Below are positions 55,859 through 64,000 of a stretch of 64,000 nucleotides of DNA, in pieces. Source of the stretch: Aquimarina macrocephali JAMB N27 (lineage in GTDB: Bacteria; Bacteroidota; Bacteroidia; Flavobacteriales; Flavobacteriaceae). Position numbers and translations under genes: made by a program. Under the pieces are notes generated by a model that ran no database searches, was not told where the DNA came from, and saw only the letters and a list, made by a program, of their open reading frames with translations. Numbering within the stretch: the stretch's first letter is position 1; every line of letters starts with the position of its first letter. The stretch is taken from the NCBI RefSeq assembly GCF_000520995.1, contig NZ_JACA01000047.1, forward strand, positions 1-64,000, given 5' to 3'.

Positions 55859-56188
55859 TTATAATGTTAATTCAAGTATTAATAGCACTAAAAATAAAAC
55901 TGAAATCTGTTTGTACGTTACTTTTTTTAATGGAGCTATAATGATGATTAATCCTAAAATTATCATCATCAAAAAAAGCCAAAATAAAATCCCCGATGTT
56001 CTTCCTAAAGAAACAATGGTAATGACTAATGAAACTAATAAAAGTACAACCGCTATAAGCTTTGAAACAACCATGTTTAATTGAATCCATTTTTCAATGG
56101 TTAAATCATAGCTTACCAGTACCTCCTTTGAGGTATGGTATAGTAAAAAACTTCCGAAAAAAATTAATAATACACTAATTGTTATCAT
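55859..56188 (-). CDS. Small membrane protein of the siderophore operon
   Basis: A 109-residue protein with four hydrophobic segments (starting MITISVLLIFFGSFLLYH). The ATG at 56188 is chosen over a TTG at 56206. It is tightly linked to the next gene (three-base gap) and separated from the TonB receptor by a hairpin. Function unknown; accessory role in iron uptake inferred. Confidence 0.68.
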   Translation of the reverse strand: MITISVLLIFFGSFLLYHTSKEVLVSYDLTIEKWIQLNMVVSKLIAVVLLLVSLVITIVSLGRTSGILFWLFLMMIILGLIIIIAPLKKVTYKQISVLFLVLLILELTL

Positions 56189-56203
56189 TCTATCTTTATA
56201 AAC

Positions 56204-56238
56204 CAAACAACTCTAAATAAGATATTTAGAGTTGTTTG
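56204..56238. repeat. Perfect 16-bp inverted repeat between receptor and accessory genes
   Basis: Arms CAAACAACTCTAAATA and TATTTAGAGTTGTTTG around three bases. The T-run on the minus strand is poor, so it may be a leaky terminator or an mRNA-processing hairpin that lowers accessory-gene expression relative to the receptor. Confidence 0.7.
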
Positions 56239-56250
56239 TATTAAAATATT

Positions 56251-58677
56251 TTAAAATTTATATATTAAATTCGCATATATAGCTCTTGGGGTTTGAGGCG
56301 TTATAGTTGACCAACCTTTGTAATATTCTTTATTAAATGCATTATTCAGTTTTAGGCTGATTCTATATTTTTTCGCTTGATAAAAAATAGAAGCATTAGC
56401 AATAGTATAACTCGGAAGAATAAATTCTCCGGTAGATGCATAGTTGATTGCAAAACGTTCACTCGCACCATTGAAGCCTAATCCCAATCCAAAACCATCT
56501 AGTTTACCATTTTGAAATTCATAACTTGTCCAAAAATTATAAAGCGTCTCAGGGCCTGCTTCCAATGGTCTACGATTTAATATTTCTGCATTATCAGATT
56601 TTGTAGTTTCACTATCATTATTGCTAAAGCCTGCTCTAATATTAAGACCATCAATAGGACTAGCATTTACTTCAATTTCAAAACCTCTACTTTCTACTTC
56701 TCCTCCTTGTATTTTATTGAAAGGTGAAGCTGGATCTGTAATAACACGATCTTTTACCTTAATATCATAATAACTCACTGAAGCATTTAATCTATTATTA
56801 AATAAATTAGTCTTAACACCAAATTCTAATTGATTAGCCTGCTCAGGATCAAAAGTCTGTAACGTTTGTGGACCAGCATTCGGATCTCCTACTAAAGCAG
56901 GTTCTACATTAGTAAATCCATTTTGATAATTAGCAAATACAGATAATTTATCCATTATAGGTTGATATAAAACACCAAATTTTGGAGAAAAAGCTGTTTG
57001 GTTAAAATCATCATCAAGATTTGCTAAATCACCTTCATTATCAAACACATCCAACCTTAAGCCTACCATTACTGATAGTGATGGGATGATATTAACAACA
57101 TCAGAAATATAAGCACTGTAAATATGTGATTTAGATTTTATATTAGATATACCTTGGGATTCTAGAGCGGCATCTACACTAGCAGCTGATAACGTAAATG
57201 TATCAGTCTCTACATCTGGTGTAAAAGGATTATCTCCATTAGAACCTCCTTCAGGAGTTATATTTCCATAAAAAGCAAAGCCGCTACTATTATTGGTTTG
57301 TGTTGAGTTAAAGTAATCTATACCCAAAACAACTCTATTTCTAATTGATCCCAACTTAAAATCTCCTGTGAAGTTTTGCTGAATATCTGTTGTTTGAGTA
57401 TTGGAATTTTGTTTACTAATAAAACGAGAAAAAGTATCATTGCCCAAAACTCCAAAATCAAACAAATAAGAATAATATCCTTTTGTAGATGTTGAACTTT
57501 TTGATAATACAGTTTGTGATTGCCATGTATCAGAAAGCTTATAATCCATTTCTACACGATAATTTTGCGTGGGGTTTTCTAAGGTCAATTCATTACTAGT
57601 GAATGACATTTTATAATTATATCCTAGTTCTTCTAAGTTATTCGCTTGAGTCGGTGCACTTCTATTCAAAAACAAAAACATAGGATTGGTTTGCTCTGCC
57701 TGTGAAATTTCTCCATAAAACGAAAAGGATAATTTATTATTAACACGATAAGATAGTGACGGGGCTACAAAAAAAGATTTTCTAAAACCGGCATCTTGAA
57801 AACTCTGTTCTGTAGCATAAGATGTGTTCAATCTAAAATAGATATTATTATTTTTATCCAATGGGGTATTAATATCTCCACTTACTTGATTAAAACCATA
57901 AGTTCCAGATGTAAAAGAAAGTTCGCCTCCAAAGCCTATGTATGGTTTTTTGGTAACAACATTTATAAGTCCTCCATATGAAGTTACGGCACTACCAAAT
58001 AGTGTCGCAGAAGGGCCTTTTACTACTTCAATTCTTTCAATGTTTGCAGCATTAATAGTTCCATTTGTAAGACCTGGTATTCCATTAACCAATTGAGGTT
58101 GTACCGAAAATCCACGTAAAGAATAATATCCGGCTCCATCTCCCCCTCGTCCTGTAGAAGACCATAATTTTTCAACACCAACTGCATTTTTTAATGCATC
58201 TTCAAAATTTGTTACCACCTGTGATTTTAACAAATCTGTGGTAACTGTACTATAAACCTGAGTATTCTCTAGGTCTTTTAAAGGTAGTTTGGCTACATAA
58301 GCTGTTTTTTTTCTTGAAAATTTATTTCTTCGCTCTGCTTCTATTATAACTTCAGCCAAAATTTCATTTCCTTCATATAGGATAATGGCATCAAATTCTT
58401 TAGTTTCATTATTAGATATCGTGAAAGGGATTTCCTTTGTCTTAAATCCTAAATAGGATACAACAAGAATATGATCACCATTTGCAATGTTTGTAATTTC
58501 AAAAGCTCCGTTTTCATCAGATTGCACTCCTTTAGTTGAGTTTTTAATCAGAATATTAACTCCTGATACTGCTGTTTTAGCGTTATCTACAGTTGTTCCT
58601 TTTATATTTCCATTTTGTGAAAAAGAAAAAGAGGTTGATAATAGCAAAGCTAAAATGGTAAGTAATTGATTTTTCAT
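56251..58677 (-). CDS. TonB-dependent siderophore receptor
   Basis: An 808-residue outer-membrane receptor. After a signal peptide (to FSFSQ) comes a carboxypeptidase-regulatory-like domain (about 22-100), then a plug with GAGYYSLRGFSVQPQLVNG and IERIEVVKGPSATLFGS, then a barrel ending RAIYANLIYKF. The plug motif VVKGPSATLFG and the 'Q-L-V-N-G' pattern are typical of ferric-siderophore receptors. It heads an operon with two small membrane proteins and a PepSY protein, and has a palindrome upstream that could be iron-responsive. Confidence 0.9.
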   Translation of the reverse strand: MKNQLLTILALLLSTSFSFSQNGNIKGTTVDNAKTAVSGVNILIKNSTKGVQSDENGAFEITNIANGDHILVVSYLGFKTKEIPFTISNNETKEFDAIILYEGNEILAEVIIEAERRNKFSRKKTAYVAKLPLKDLENTQVYSTVTTDLLKSQVVTNFEDALKNAVGVEKLWSSTGRGGDGAGYYSLRGFSVQPQLVNGIPGLTNGTINAANIERIEVVKGPSATLFGSAVTSYGGLINVVTKKPYIGFGGELSFTSGTYGFNQVSGDINTPLDKNNNIYFRLNTSYATEQSFQDAGFRKSFFVAPSLSYRVNNKLSFSFYGEISQAEQTNPMFLFLNRSAPTQANNLEELGYNYKMSFTSNELTLENPTQNYRVEMDYKLSDTWQSQTVLSKSSTSTKGYYSYLFDFGVLGNDTFSRFISKQNSNTQTTDIQQNFTGDFKLGSIRNRVVLGIDYFNSTQTNNSSGFAFYGNITPEGGSNGDNPFTPDVETDTFTLSAASVDAALESQGISNIKSKSHIYSAYISDVVNIIPSLSVMVGLRLDVFDNEGDLANLDDDFNQTAFSPKFGVLYQPIMDKLSVFANYQNGFTNVEPALVGDPNAGPQTLQTFDPEQANQLEFGVKTNLFNNRLNASVSYYDIKVKDRVITDPASPFNKIQGGEVESRGFEIEVNASPIDGLNIRAGFSNNDSETTKSDNAEILNRRPLEAGPETLYNFWTSYEFQNGKLDGFGLGLGFNGASERFAINYASTGEFILPSYTIANASIFYQAKKYRISLKLNNAFNKEYYKGWSTITPQTPRAIYANLIYKF

Positions 58678-58709
58678 TTATTATAATTAATCGGTTTAGG
58701 GAATTATTC

Positions 58710-58726
58710 TTATTTATTCTAAATAA
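58710..58726. promoter_or_regulatory. Candidate iron-responsive operator of the siderophore receptor
   Basis: TTATTTA and TAAATAA are exact inverted arms around TTC, 33 bases before the receptor ATG. Its AT-rich 7-3-7 form could be a Fur-type site, but this is a guess from position and symmetry. Confidence 0.35.
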
Positions 58727-59010
58727 ATATAATACACATGCCGCAAATCTATTAAGAATGATTATAAATAAAAATATTCTATGATGTTTTTTTAAATATT
58801 TTACTGGTATCAAGTAAAAAGCATACTGTCAAATTAGAATCATTAGTAGAATATAATCTGTATTAAATATGTTGTGGTACTCAAAAAATTTGAAGTCTTT
58901 ATTAAATTTATATAGAAAGATTAAAGGTCACAATATTCGCAGCATTTTTTTAATCCTTATTCGAGGTATTAAGGATTAATCATTGATTAACAACGCTATA
59001 AGTATTAACA

Positions 59011-59046
59011 AAAAAACCTCTATACATGAATTATGTATAGAGGTTT
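59011..59046 (-). terminator. Strong terminator between the DUF4386 and siderophore genes
   Basis: Arms AACCTCTATACAT and ATGTATAGAGGTT, five-base loop, and a run of seven T on the minus strand. Confidence 0.85.
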
Positions 59047-59242
59047 CTAAACAAAATAGTGCTAAAGTAGGGACTAGTATCGAACTTTTTCTTCGAAGTT
59101 TATCCTCTGCTTCAACATTCAATCACATTACAAAATGCTTGTTTTCTATGCTTTTTTGCACAAAGCTAAAACTCAAATTCAAAGTGTGTAATATATATTA
59201 CGAAACTCTTACTTACGCCTTTTGTGCTTTCTTATATTTTCT

Positions 59243-59929
59243 TTATCCGTGTATTTTTACAGATACTCTTTTGTCAAATCCATTTACTAATAACCATATC
59301 CCTAGAACTAATTCTAACAGCGCTGTCGGGACATTCAAAATTAGGTATTCAGCTGTGATAATTTCAATAACCTGAAATAAAATCAAAATACTTGCTGCCC
59401 CTGATAATAAAGTACCTATTAACCCCCAAACTGAAAGCCATTGAGGAATTAGTTTCGATTTCATTAGTAAAATATATAACATGAAATTCCCTATACATAA
59501 CACCAAAACCATGAATACATGGTTTATATAATCTCGCATAATTTTGAACACATTCCCTAAAGCTTTTAAATCCAAGGTGCTATTAGGCGAATTATATACA
59601 AATTCTTGACTTAAGGCTAAAATTGACAATAATAATATTGTTCCAAAAATTACGAGTGTTGCCGAAATTATCCTAAAACTCAAAAACCCAATTGCTAAAC
59701 TACCATCAAACCTTTTGATAATAGGATATAATAAAATAGCAATTCCTAAATATGCAAGTGACATAATAAATTGAAAGAAAGCATCAGTTATTACATTATT
59801 AGAATTTGCAGCTGCCTCTGTTAAATACTTTGTAGAATCAATTGATGGTGCTATACTAAAAACCCCAGCAACCATACCAGCTATAAATAGCAAACCTGCC
59901 AATCTTACTTTACTTTTTATCAAATACAT
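59243..59929 (-). CDS. DUF4386-family membrane protein
   Basis: A 228-residue integral membrane protein with about six helices, opening RLAGLLFIAGMVAGVFSIAP and including a conserved MRDYINHVFMVLVLCIGNFMLY segment and IPQWLSVWGLIGTLL. The family is widespread but has no known function. It stands alone, ending about 200 bases before a terminator. Confidence 0.85.
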   Translation of the reverse strand: MYLIKSKVRLAGLLFIAGMVAGVFSIAPSIDSTKYLTEAAANSNNVITDAFFQFIMSLAYLGIAILLYPIIKRFDGSLAIGFLSFRIISATLVIFGTILLLSILALSQEFVYNSPNSTLDLKALGNVFKIMRDYINHVFMVLVLCIGNFMLYILLMKSKLIPQWLSVWGLIGTLLSGAASILILFQVIEIITAEYLILNVPTALLELVLGIWLLVNGFDKRVSVKIHG

Positions 59930-60151
59930 GAGCCATTTTTTTTGCTATAAAACTTTTTTTAATAAGTATAAATATTCAATAAGTAACAAAAAACACGACT
60001 AACTGGTTTTTTAATTTTGTACAAAAGTACAAAGCAAAAGCAAAAAACATATTAATTTATCTAAAAGCTTTTGAAAGCTTTTTGTTAAAAATATCAATTC
60101 CGGTTTCTGATGAAAAGTATTCAATTATTAATCTTGATCAACTAACAGGAT

Positions 60152-60406
60152 TCACTGCTCCTTCAGCTTATTTGCAAATAACACTGCAAGTTCACCAAGG
60201 TTATTGGCTTTATAAAATTCTCTTGCTGAAGCTTTCAATGATAGTTCTTCCAGCATCCTTGCAATGAGTTCTGCTCGACCAATAGAATCCATTCCGAGAG
60301 GAGACAGCATTGAAGAGCGTATGATAGGACCATGCGCTATGTCTAAAGAGATATCAGCTACATGAGTAGCTATCAAATCAAAAATGTCGTTTTCGTTCTT
60401 ATCCAT
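60152..60406 (-). CDS. Acyl carrier protein, donor-ACP-like (AcpK type)
   Basis: An 84-residue carrier protein with the phosphopantetheine Ser41 in LGMDSIGRAEL. The following EELSLKASAREFYKANNLGELAVLFANKL resembles AcpK-type free-standing ACPs of trans-AT polyketide beta-branching cassettes (which show RAEIV...LSLQ...NIGELA). No HMG-CoA synthase homologue is in view. It is the last gene of the polyketide cluster end, 48 bases after the PPTase gene. Confidence 0.82.
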   Translation of the reverse strand: MDKNENDIFDLIATHVADISLDIAHGPIIRSSMLSPLGMDSIGRAELIARMLEELSLKASAREFYKANNLGELAVLFANKLKEQ

Positions 60407-60454
60407 AATCTATAATTTAATTTGAATTAATTTTGAGTTAATTTATTAGTTAGG

Positions 60455-61114
60455 TTAAACCAGATGTGATTTATAAAAATTCACATCATGCATTTTAAAT
60501 GTTGATAATTGATTGGTTGTTAGTGCTGCACTATAACCGTTAGTGAACACAAAATCTTTTACAAACCACAATTTATCGTCAAAATGGACAGTATTATTCT
60601 TCACCTCAAGTTCATTCAGAGGTATATAAAATCCTCGTCCATCCGCCTTAATCACACTTTCTTTAATTGTCCAATATTTATAAAACGCTTTTAACGGGCA
60701 ACTTGCACCGTTAATTTCATCCCACTGATCAGGAGTCATTAAATTCGTGAAATCTTTAAGGTTTCTCTTTCTATTTTCTTCAATATCAATACCAAGCCTG
60801 ATATTTTTCCCTATCGCACAAATCACAAAATCACCAGAATGAGATATATTAAAATCATATCCCTTCAAGGTTAAATATGGCCGTTTGTGTGTGCTATAAG
60901 CGATAAGGTCCCAAATATTATTTTCTATATGATAGCTCTTTAGTGCTTCAATCAATAATAAGCGTCCTAACAAGTGTGCATGTCTGTCCTGCCAACGAAT
61001 GTATTGTGAATTTTTTTTTCTCAAATCTGGCGGTAGCAATGATAGGTAATCCGAAAAAAGACTTTGCTCCATCGGATTTTTAAAGGATGTAAAAAATATA
61101 TCTATTGATTGCAT
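60455..61114 (-). CDS. 4'-phosphopantetheinyl transferase (Sfp type)
   Basis: Activates carrier proteins by adding phosphopantetheine from CoA. The 219-residue protein has the substrate-binding NISHSGD, the magnesium-binding GIDIEENR and the catalytic WTIKESVIKADGRGF motifs. The ATG at 61114 is chosen; the upstream TTG start overlaps the previous gene. It lies two bases after the phosphatase-superfamily stop and probably primes the polyketide ACPs. Confidence 0.9.
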   Translation of the reverse strand: MQSIDIFFTSFKNPMEQSLFSDYLSLLPPDLRKKNSQYIRWQDRHAHLLGRLLLIEALKSYHIENNIWDLIAYSTHKRPYLTLKGYDFNISHSGDFVICAIGKNIRLGIDIEENRKRNLKDFTNLMTPDQWDEINGASCPLKAFYKYWTIKESVIKADGRGFYIPLNELEVKNNTVHFDDKLWFVKDFVFTNGYSAALTTNQLSTFKMHDVNFYKSHLV

Positions 61115-61116
61115 TC

Positions 61117-62046
61117 TCAAATCTTTTCAAACTTAGTAATAGAGGCCGTATTAAATAGTTTTGAAAATATGGTATTGAATATTTCATCAATAGCTCTCAC
61201 TTTTAAAAAGTGATGTGCTTCTTTACCAAAGAAAATAAACGGAACCTCATTTTTACTGTGACCGCCAAAAGAAAGGTCTTCAATATTCCCATGGTCACTG
61301 GTAATTAAAACATGAGTATTTTCTGGTTTATCATGAATTACTCCACTAAGAAATTCATCAAACATCTCCAAAAACATAATGGATTTATTCATATCCTTTC
61401 TATGCCCTATTAAGTCGGGTAAAAAACATTCATATAAAATTAAATCATGATCTTTTGTTAAGTTCTTTAAATTTTCTCCGGCTATAAATGGAGTTATTAA
61501 AGGTATTTTATTATTGGGCACATCTTGTAAAGTAAGGTTTGTAATATCCCAATGTACAGCTCTGCCTTCAATAAGGTCATTCATAGTATTAAAACTATTT
61601 TTGGCTGCTAATACGCAACGTGTAGTCACACTGTAATTTGGAGAATTCGTATCAAAAGATTTGAAAAAACCATCGGTATAGGAGTTAGCAAAAATGCTTT
61701 TGATATAATTCTCATTGGCGTATTTAAAAATTGATCTTTTATTGATCAATGATATCAATTGATCATTTGGATACGCCATCAAATGATGTCCTAAAAATGC
61801 CTGAGCATTATATCCGGTAAATAAAGATGACTGCCCTGTCGCGCTTTGAGGTACTCCTTCAACTCCCAGGCATGCATCAATACCTTTCACCAGAAAATTT
61901 TGCTTTACAACATTTGTGGTATTGGTTAATACCTCGCCAACTAGGTTAAACATTGTTGGCATTAAAGCTCTGGTAAATGGGTTTGATTCTACATTTTTTC
62001 CTAAGCCAACTCCATCTAAAAAAATAAATATTAATTTATTTTTCAT
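61117..62046 (-). CDS. Alkaline-phosphatase-superfamily metalloenzyme in the polyketide cluster
   Basis: A 309-residue protein of the phosphopentomutase/phosphoglycerate-mutase-like metalloenzyme group. Likely metal and nucleophile residues are Asp11 (FLDGVGLG), Thr69 (PQSATGQSSLFTG), the DLIGHRKDM pair, TSDHGNIED and GGHSKNEVP. It may cleave or move a phosphate on a polyketide intermediate or product. Its ATG directly abuts the stop of the acyltransferase gene (TAAATG), so it belongs to the cluster. The substrate is unknown. Confidence 0.75.
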   Translation of the reverse strand: MKNKLIFIFLDGVGLGKNVESNPFTRALMPTMFNLVGEVLTNTTNVVKQNFLVKGIDACLGVEGVPQSATGQSSLFTGYNAQAFLGHHLMAYPNDQLISLINKRSIFKYANENYIKSIFANSYTDGFFKSFDTNSPNYSVTTRCVLAAKNSFNTMNDLIEGRAVHWDITNLTLQDVPNNKIPLITPFIAGENLKNLTKDHDLILYECFLPDLIGHRKDMNKSIMFLEMFDEFLSGVIHDKPENTHVLITSDHGNIEDLSFGGHSKNEVPFIFFGKEAHHFLKVRAIDEIFNTIFSKLFNTASITKFEKI

Positions 62047-63237
62047 TTAACTCCTTTGAACAGGTTTCACTTCTCTTAGATCAAAATATCCATTATACCC
62101 TTTGATATATACTGCTGCTCGATGCCCAAATAATATTGTGGCTTCTGATCTGGTTTCCAGTTCATTTTCATAAAAGTCTGAGATTACCCTTGTTCCTACC
62201 GGGTAAACTTCGTTCCATTGTTCGACAAGTTTAGTCGGGTCTGATAGCTTCTTTTGTTTTGCTTTTTTTGTTACCGATTTGTTTTTTTTAACTGGTTTGG
62301 TCGCTTTCTTTGAACTACTAGGTGCTGCTTGGGAACGTTTTTCTTGATTGGTCTCTGCTTTTTTACCGGCCTGTTCCTTAACCGTTTTTGCATAATCTCT
62401 TTTGATATACCCCATCAATTTGGTCAGTACATCTCCTACTCCCAGTTCTTCAAATTCCATCTCTCCCTGATGCAGCAAATATGTCATGCTTTCGGACCAT
62501 CTTACACTGTTGGATAACTGATCTATTAAATGCTGAGCTACATTACCATGTGCATAAGGCTTTCCGGTAACGTTAGCAACTACATCGATTTTTGGTTTGT
62601 AAAACCTTGTCTTCTTTGCAAACTTTTCAAATTCAGCAGCTGCTTCTTTCATATAGCGTGAGTGAAATGCACCACTGGTGTTTAAAGGTATAAACATGAT
62701 ATCTGCTTTTTCAAAAAATGGATGTGCCTTATCAATATCTTCTCTTAAACCTGAAATAACAATCTGAGAAGAGGCATTTAAGTTGGCTATATCAATAGTA
62801 ATCAGGTTTGCATCCTTAAGTATTTCCAGAATTTTTTCTTCTGAAGAATTTAAAATAGCAGCCATTCCTCCATTTTTAGCCTGGCTCATGAGTTCGCCTC
62901 TCTTTTTAACTAGCTTAAGACCGCTTTCAAAACTAAACACGCCAGAGGCCTGCAATGCATTATACTCACCTAGACTATGGCCTGCTAAAAAATCTGGTTG
63001 TTTTTCTCCACCCTTAATTTTCTTCTGATAAGACAAAGCATTCACAACATATAGTGCTGGTTGAGTGTATTGTGTTTGATTCAACTGATTTTTGGGATCT
63101 TCTAAACAAAGTTCCTTAATAGAATATCCCAATATTTTATCCGCTTTCTTTGTTAACGCAGGAAACTCATCAAAAAGCGTCTCTCCCATTCCTTTTCTTT
63201 GGGAGCCCTGCCCAGGAAATACATATGTTTTCTTCAT
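62047..63237 (-). CDS. Trans-acting malonyl-type acyltransferase with C-terminal extension
   Basis: A 396-residue FabD-like acyltransferase of trans-AT polyketide type. The catalytic Ser88 is in AGHSLGEYNAL and His192 in GAFHSRYM. Residues 1-280 form the AT fold. A Lys-rich linker (about 285-330) joins a small C-terminal domain (VEQWNEVYPVGTRVISDFYENELETRSEA), which also occurs on some trans-ATs and may dock on the megasynthase. It loads extender units onto ACPs in trans, or edits them. Confidence 0.85.
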   Translation of the reverse strand: MKKTYVFPGQGSQRKGMGETLFDEFPALTKKADKILGYSIKELCLEDPKNQLNQTQYTQPALYVVNALSYQKKIKGGEKQPDFLAGHSLGEYNALQASGVFSFESGLKLVKKRGELMSQAKNGGMAAILNSSEEKILEILKDANLITIDIANLNASSQIVISGLREDIDKAHPFFEKADIMFIPLNTSGAFHSRYMKEAAAEFEKFAKKTRFYKPKIDVVANVTGKPYAHGNVAQHLIDQLSNSVRWSESMTYLLHQGEMEFEELGVGDVLTKLMGYIKRDYAKTVKEQAGKKAETNQEKRSQAAPSSSKKATKPVKKNKSVTKKAKQKKLSDPTKLVEQWNEVYPVGTRVISDFYENELETRSEATILFGHRAAVYIKGYNGYFDLREVKPVQRS

Positions 63238-63276
63238 TTTTATCTTGTTTTTTATATTAGGTTTATAATTTTAATT

Positions 63277-64000
63277 TTATCTTCTTTTTAATACGATCGA
63301 AGTATTTATTCCACCAAAACCAAAAGAGTTACTCATTGCAACATCAACCTGATAATCAACAGCTGCAGTACCACAAAACTGTAAATCGTTACAAATCGGG
63401 GTTTCCAGATTTTTATTTGGATGTAGAAATCCTTGTCTCATTTGTTCAACTGTGGCAATTGTCTCTACTATGCCTGCCGAATACAAACAGTGCCCTGTTA
63501 ACCCTTTGGTAGAATTTAACCACAGATCAGATGTATGATCTTTAAAAACTTTGCTAATAGCTTCTGCTTCAGTTTTATCTCCTAAGGGAGAAGAGCTTCC
63601 ATGAGTATTTATATAATCAACATCTGAAACTGATAACCCAGCTTGATTTAACGCTGAAAGCATCGCTTTTGCTTCGCCATTTACATTTGGATTAGCAGAA
63701 CTATTGCTATCAAGGTTCAATCCATAACCTTTGACTTCCGCCAGGAATGGAATGCCTCTTTTAGTAGCACTTATTTCTGATTCTAGAATTACACTGGCAC
63801 TAGCTTGTCCATAAATAAAACCTTCGTGTTGTGCATCAAAAGGGCGGCAGGATTTTTCTGGTTGATCTATATATTTCTTACCTCCCATAGCTCCAATGTT
63901 AATAAAACCTTGAATATCCATTGGGGAAAGGTCAGCAACAACACCCGTCACTAAACACACATCAACCAGACCTGAGTGAACAAGCTGATATCCTTTTATA
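63277..64000 (-). CDS. Ketosynthase, partial at the right edge of the window
   Basis: The frame is open to the window end, so the N-terminal half with the active-site Cys or Ser is missing. The visible part reads ...GYQLVHSGLVDVCLVTG, then LSPMDIQGFINIGAMGG, and contains the two catalytic histidines in INTHGSSSPLGDKTEAEAI and STKGLTGHCLYSAGIVE, then ends NSFGFGGINTSIVLKRR. The LSPMD-x-QGF segment resembles decarboxylating KS proteins (PksF-like) of beta-branching cassettes. The catalytic residue would decide this. Confidence 0.85.
   Translation of the reverse strand, partial: IKGYQLVHSGLVDVCLVTGVVADLSPMDIQGFINIGAMGGKKYIDQPEKSCRPFDAQHEGFIYGQASASVILESEISATKRGIPFLAEVKGYGLNLDSNSSANPNVNGEAKAMLSALNQAGLSVSDVDYINTHGSSSPLGDKTEAEAISKVFKDHTSDLWLNSTKGLTGHCLYSAGIVETIATVEQMRQGFLHPNKNLETPICNDLQFCGTAAVDYQVDVAMSNSFGFGGINTSIVLKRR

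Larger units (their letters stand above)
58678..59242. other. Long intergenic region with a palindrome and a strong terminator
   Basis: This 565-base gap holds the siderophore-operon promoter region (palindrome 58710-58726), and a strong terminator at 59011-59046. The 59047-59242 stretch before the DUF4386 stop has no recognisable gene and would be a long 3-prime untranslated region of that gene. Confidence 0.5.

Noticed and set aside
59060-59115. tRNA-like sequence (a TTCGA-containing stretch on the minus strand)
   Set aside because: The bases flanking the TTCGA loop do not pair as a T stem and no acceptor or anticodon arm can be formed.
58983-59375. 130-residue plus-strand open frame
   Set aside because: It runs through a strong terminator and over the antisense of the DUF4386 gene, and shows no domain or coding pattern.
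60063-60083. Terminator after the ACP gene
   Set aside because: AAAAGCTTT and AAAGCTTTT can pair, but the stem is short, AT-rich and lies about 70 bases after the stop; too weak to list.

Overview
The window looks like a chromosomal segment of a marine Flavobacteriaceae bacterium (Bacteroidota). The evidence is low GC content, almost no Shine-Dalgarno sequences, TAnnTTTG-type -7 promoter boxes, a SusC/SusD pair, a type IX secretion sorting domain and several lipoproteins. An Aquimarina-like organism is plausible because a trans-AT polyketide cluster begins at the right edge, but this is inference. No transposase, integrase, phage gene, CRISPR array, rRNA or tRNA was recognised.

Layout. 1-4.4 kb: SusC/SusD nutrient-uptake pair. 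4.7-9.5 kb: housekeeping genes (aspS, a ClC-type channel, a cold-shock protein, tadA). 9.8-24.9 kb: DUF1028/T9SS protein, dxs, dgt, class I ribonucleotide reductase (nrdB, nrdA), DUF3109, MarC, S41 protease, dCMP deaminase, HupE/UreJ-like protein and an outer-membrane protein. 25.1-41 kb: a compact denitrification island. It holds a lean clade II nos operon (cytochrome c, DinB-like, fasciclin lipoprotein, nosZ, membrane protein, nosL, nosD, nosF, nosY, heme-copper-oxidase-like membrane protein), a sco-nirV-nirK group with a NirK-cytochrome fusion, and a divergent rrf2-qNor-RIC group. Together these cover nitrite to N2; no nitrate reductase is present. 41-53 kb: nadB/nadA, a copper-acquisition group with an OprC/NosA-like receptor, a second rrf2 gene, a 597-residue cysteine-rich protein of unknown function and the class III ribonucleotide reductase nrdG/nrdD. 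53-59 kb: a truncated LytTR domain and a siderophore-type TonB receptor operon with a PepSY protein. 60-64 kb: the end of a polyketide cluster (KS, trans-AT, alkaline-phosphatase-superfamily enzyme, PPTase, donor-type ACP) that runs off the right edge.

The most interesting signal is regulatory. Two kinds of palindrome recur through 34-53 kb. Type A is an FNR-spaced palindrome, (A)TATGA(C/T)-N4-(G/A)TCATA. Type B is GA-N8-TC, usually AAAGA-N8-TCTTT. They lie 19-20 bp apart (centre to centre) in front of the nos operon, nirK, nadA and the copper-receptor group/second rrf2. Type A sits about 30 bp upstream of a -7 box, the position of a class II CRP/FNR activator. A type A site alone precedes the 597-residue protein; type B alone precedes norB and nrdG. 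This implies one low-oxygen/nitric-oxide regulon joining denitrification, copper uptake, NAD synthesis, anaerobic DNA precursor synthesis and an uncharacterised iron-sulfur-like protein. The two Rrf2 proteins are natural candidates for the type B factor. No CRP/FNR gene lies in the window.

A second unexplained structure is a pair of ~160 bp intergenic repeats with inverted ends, 6 kb apart, each directly after a minus-strand stop codon.
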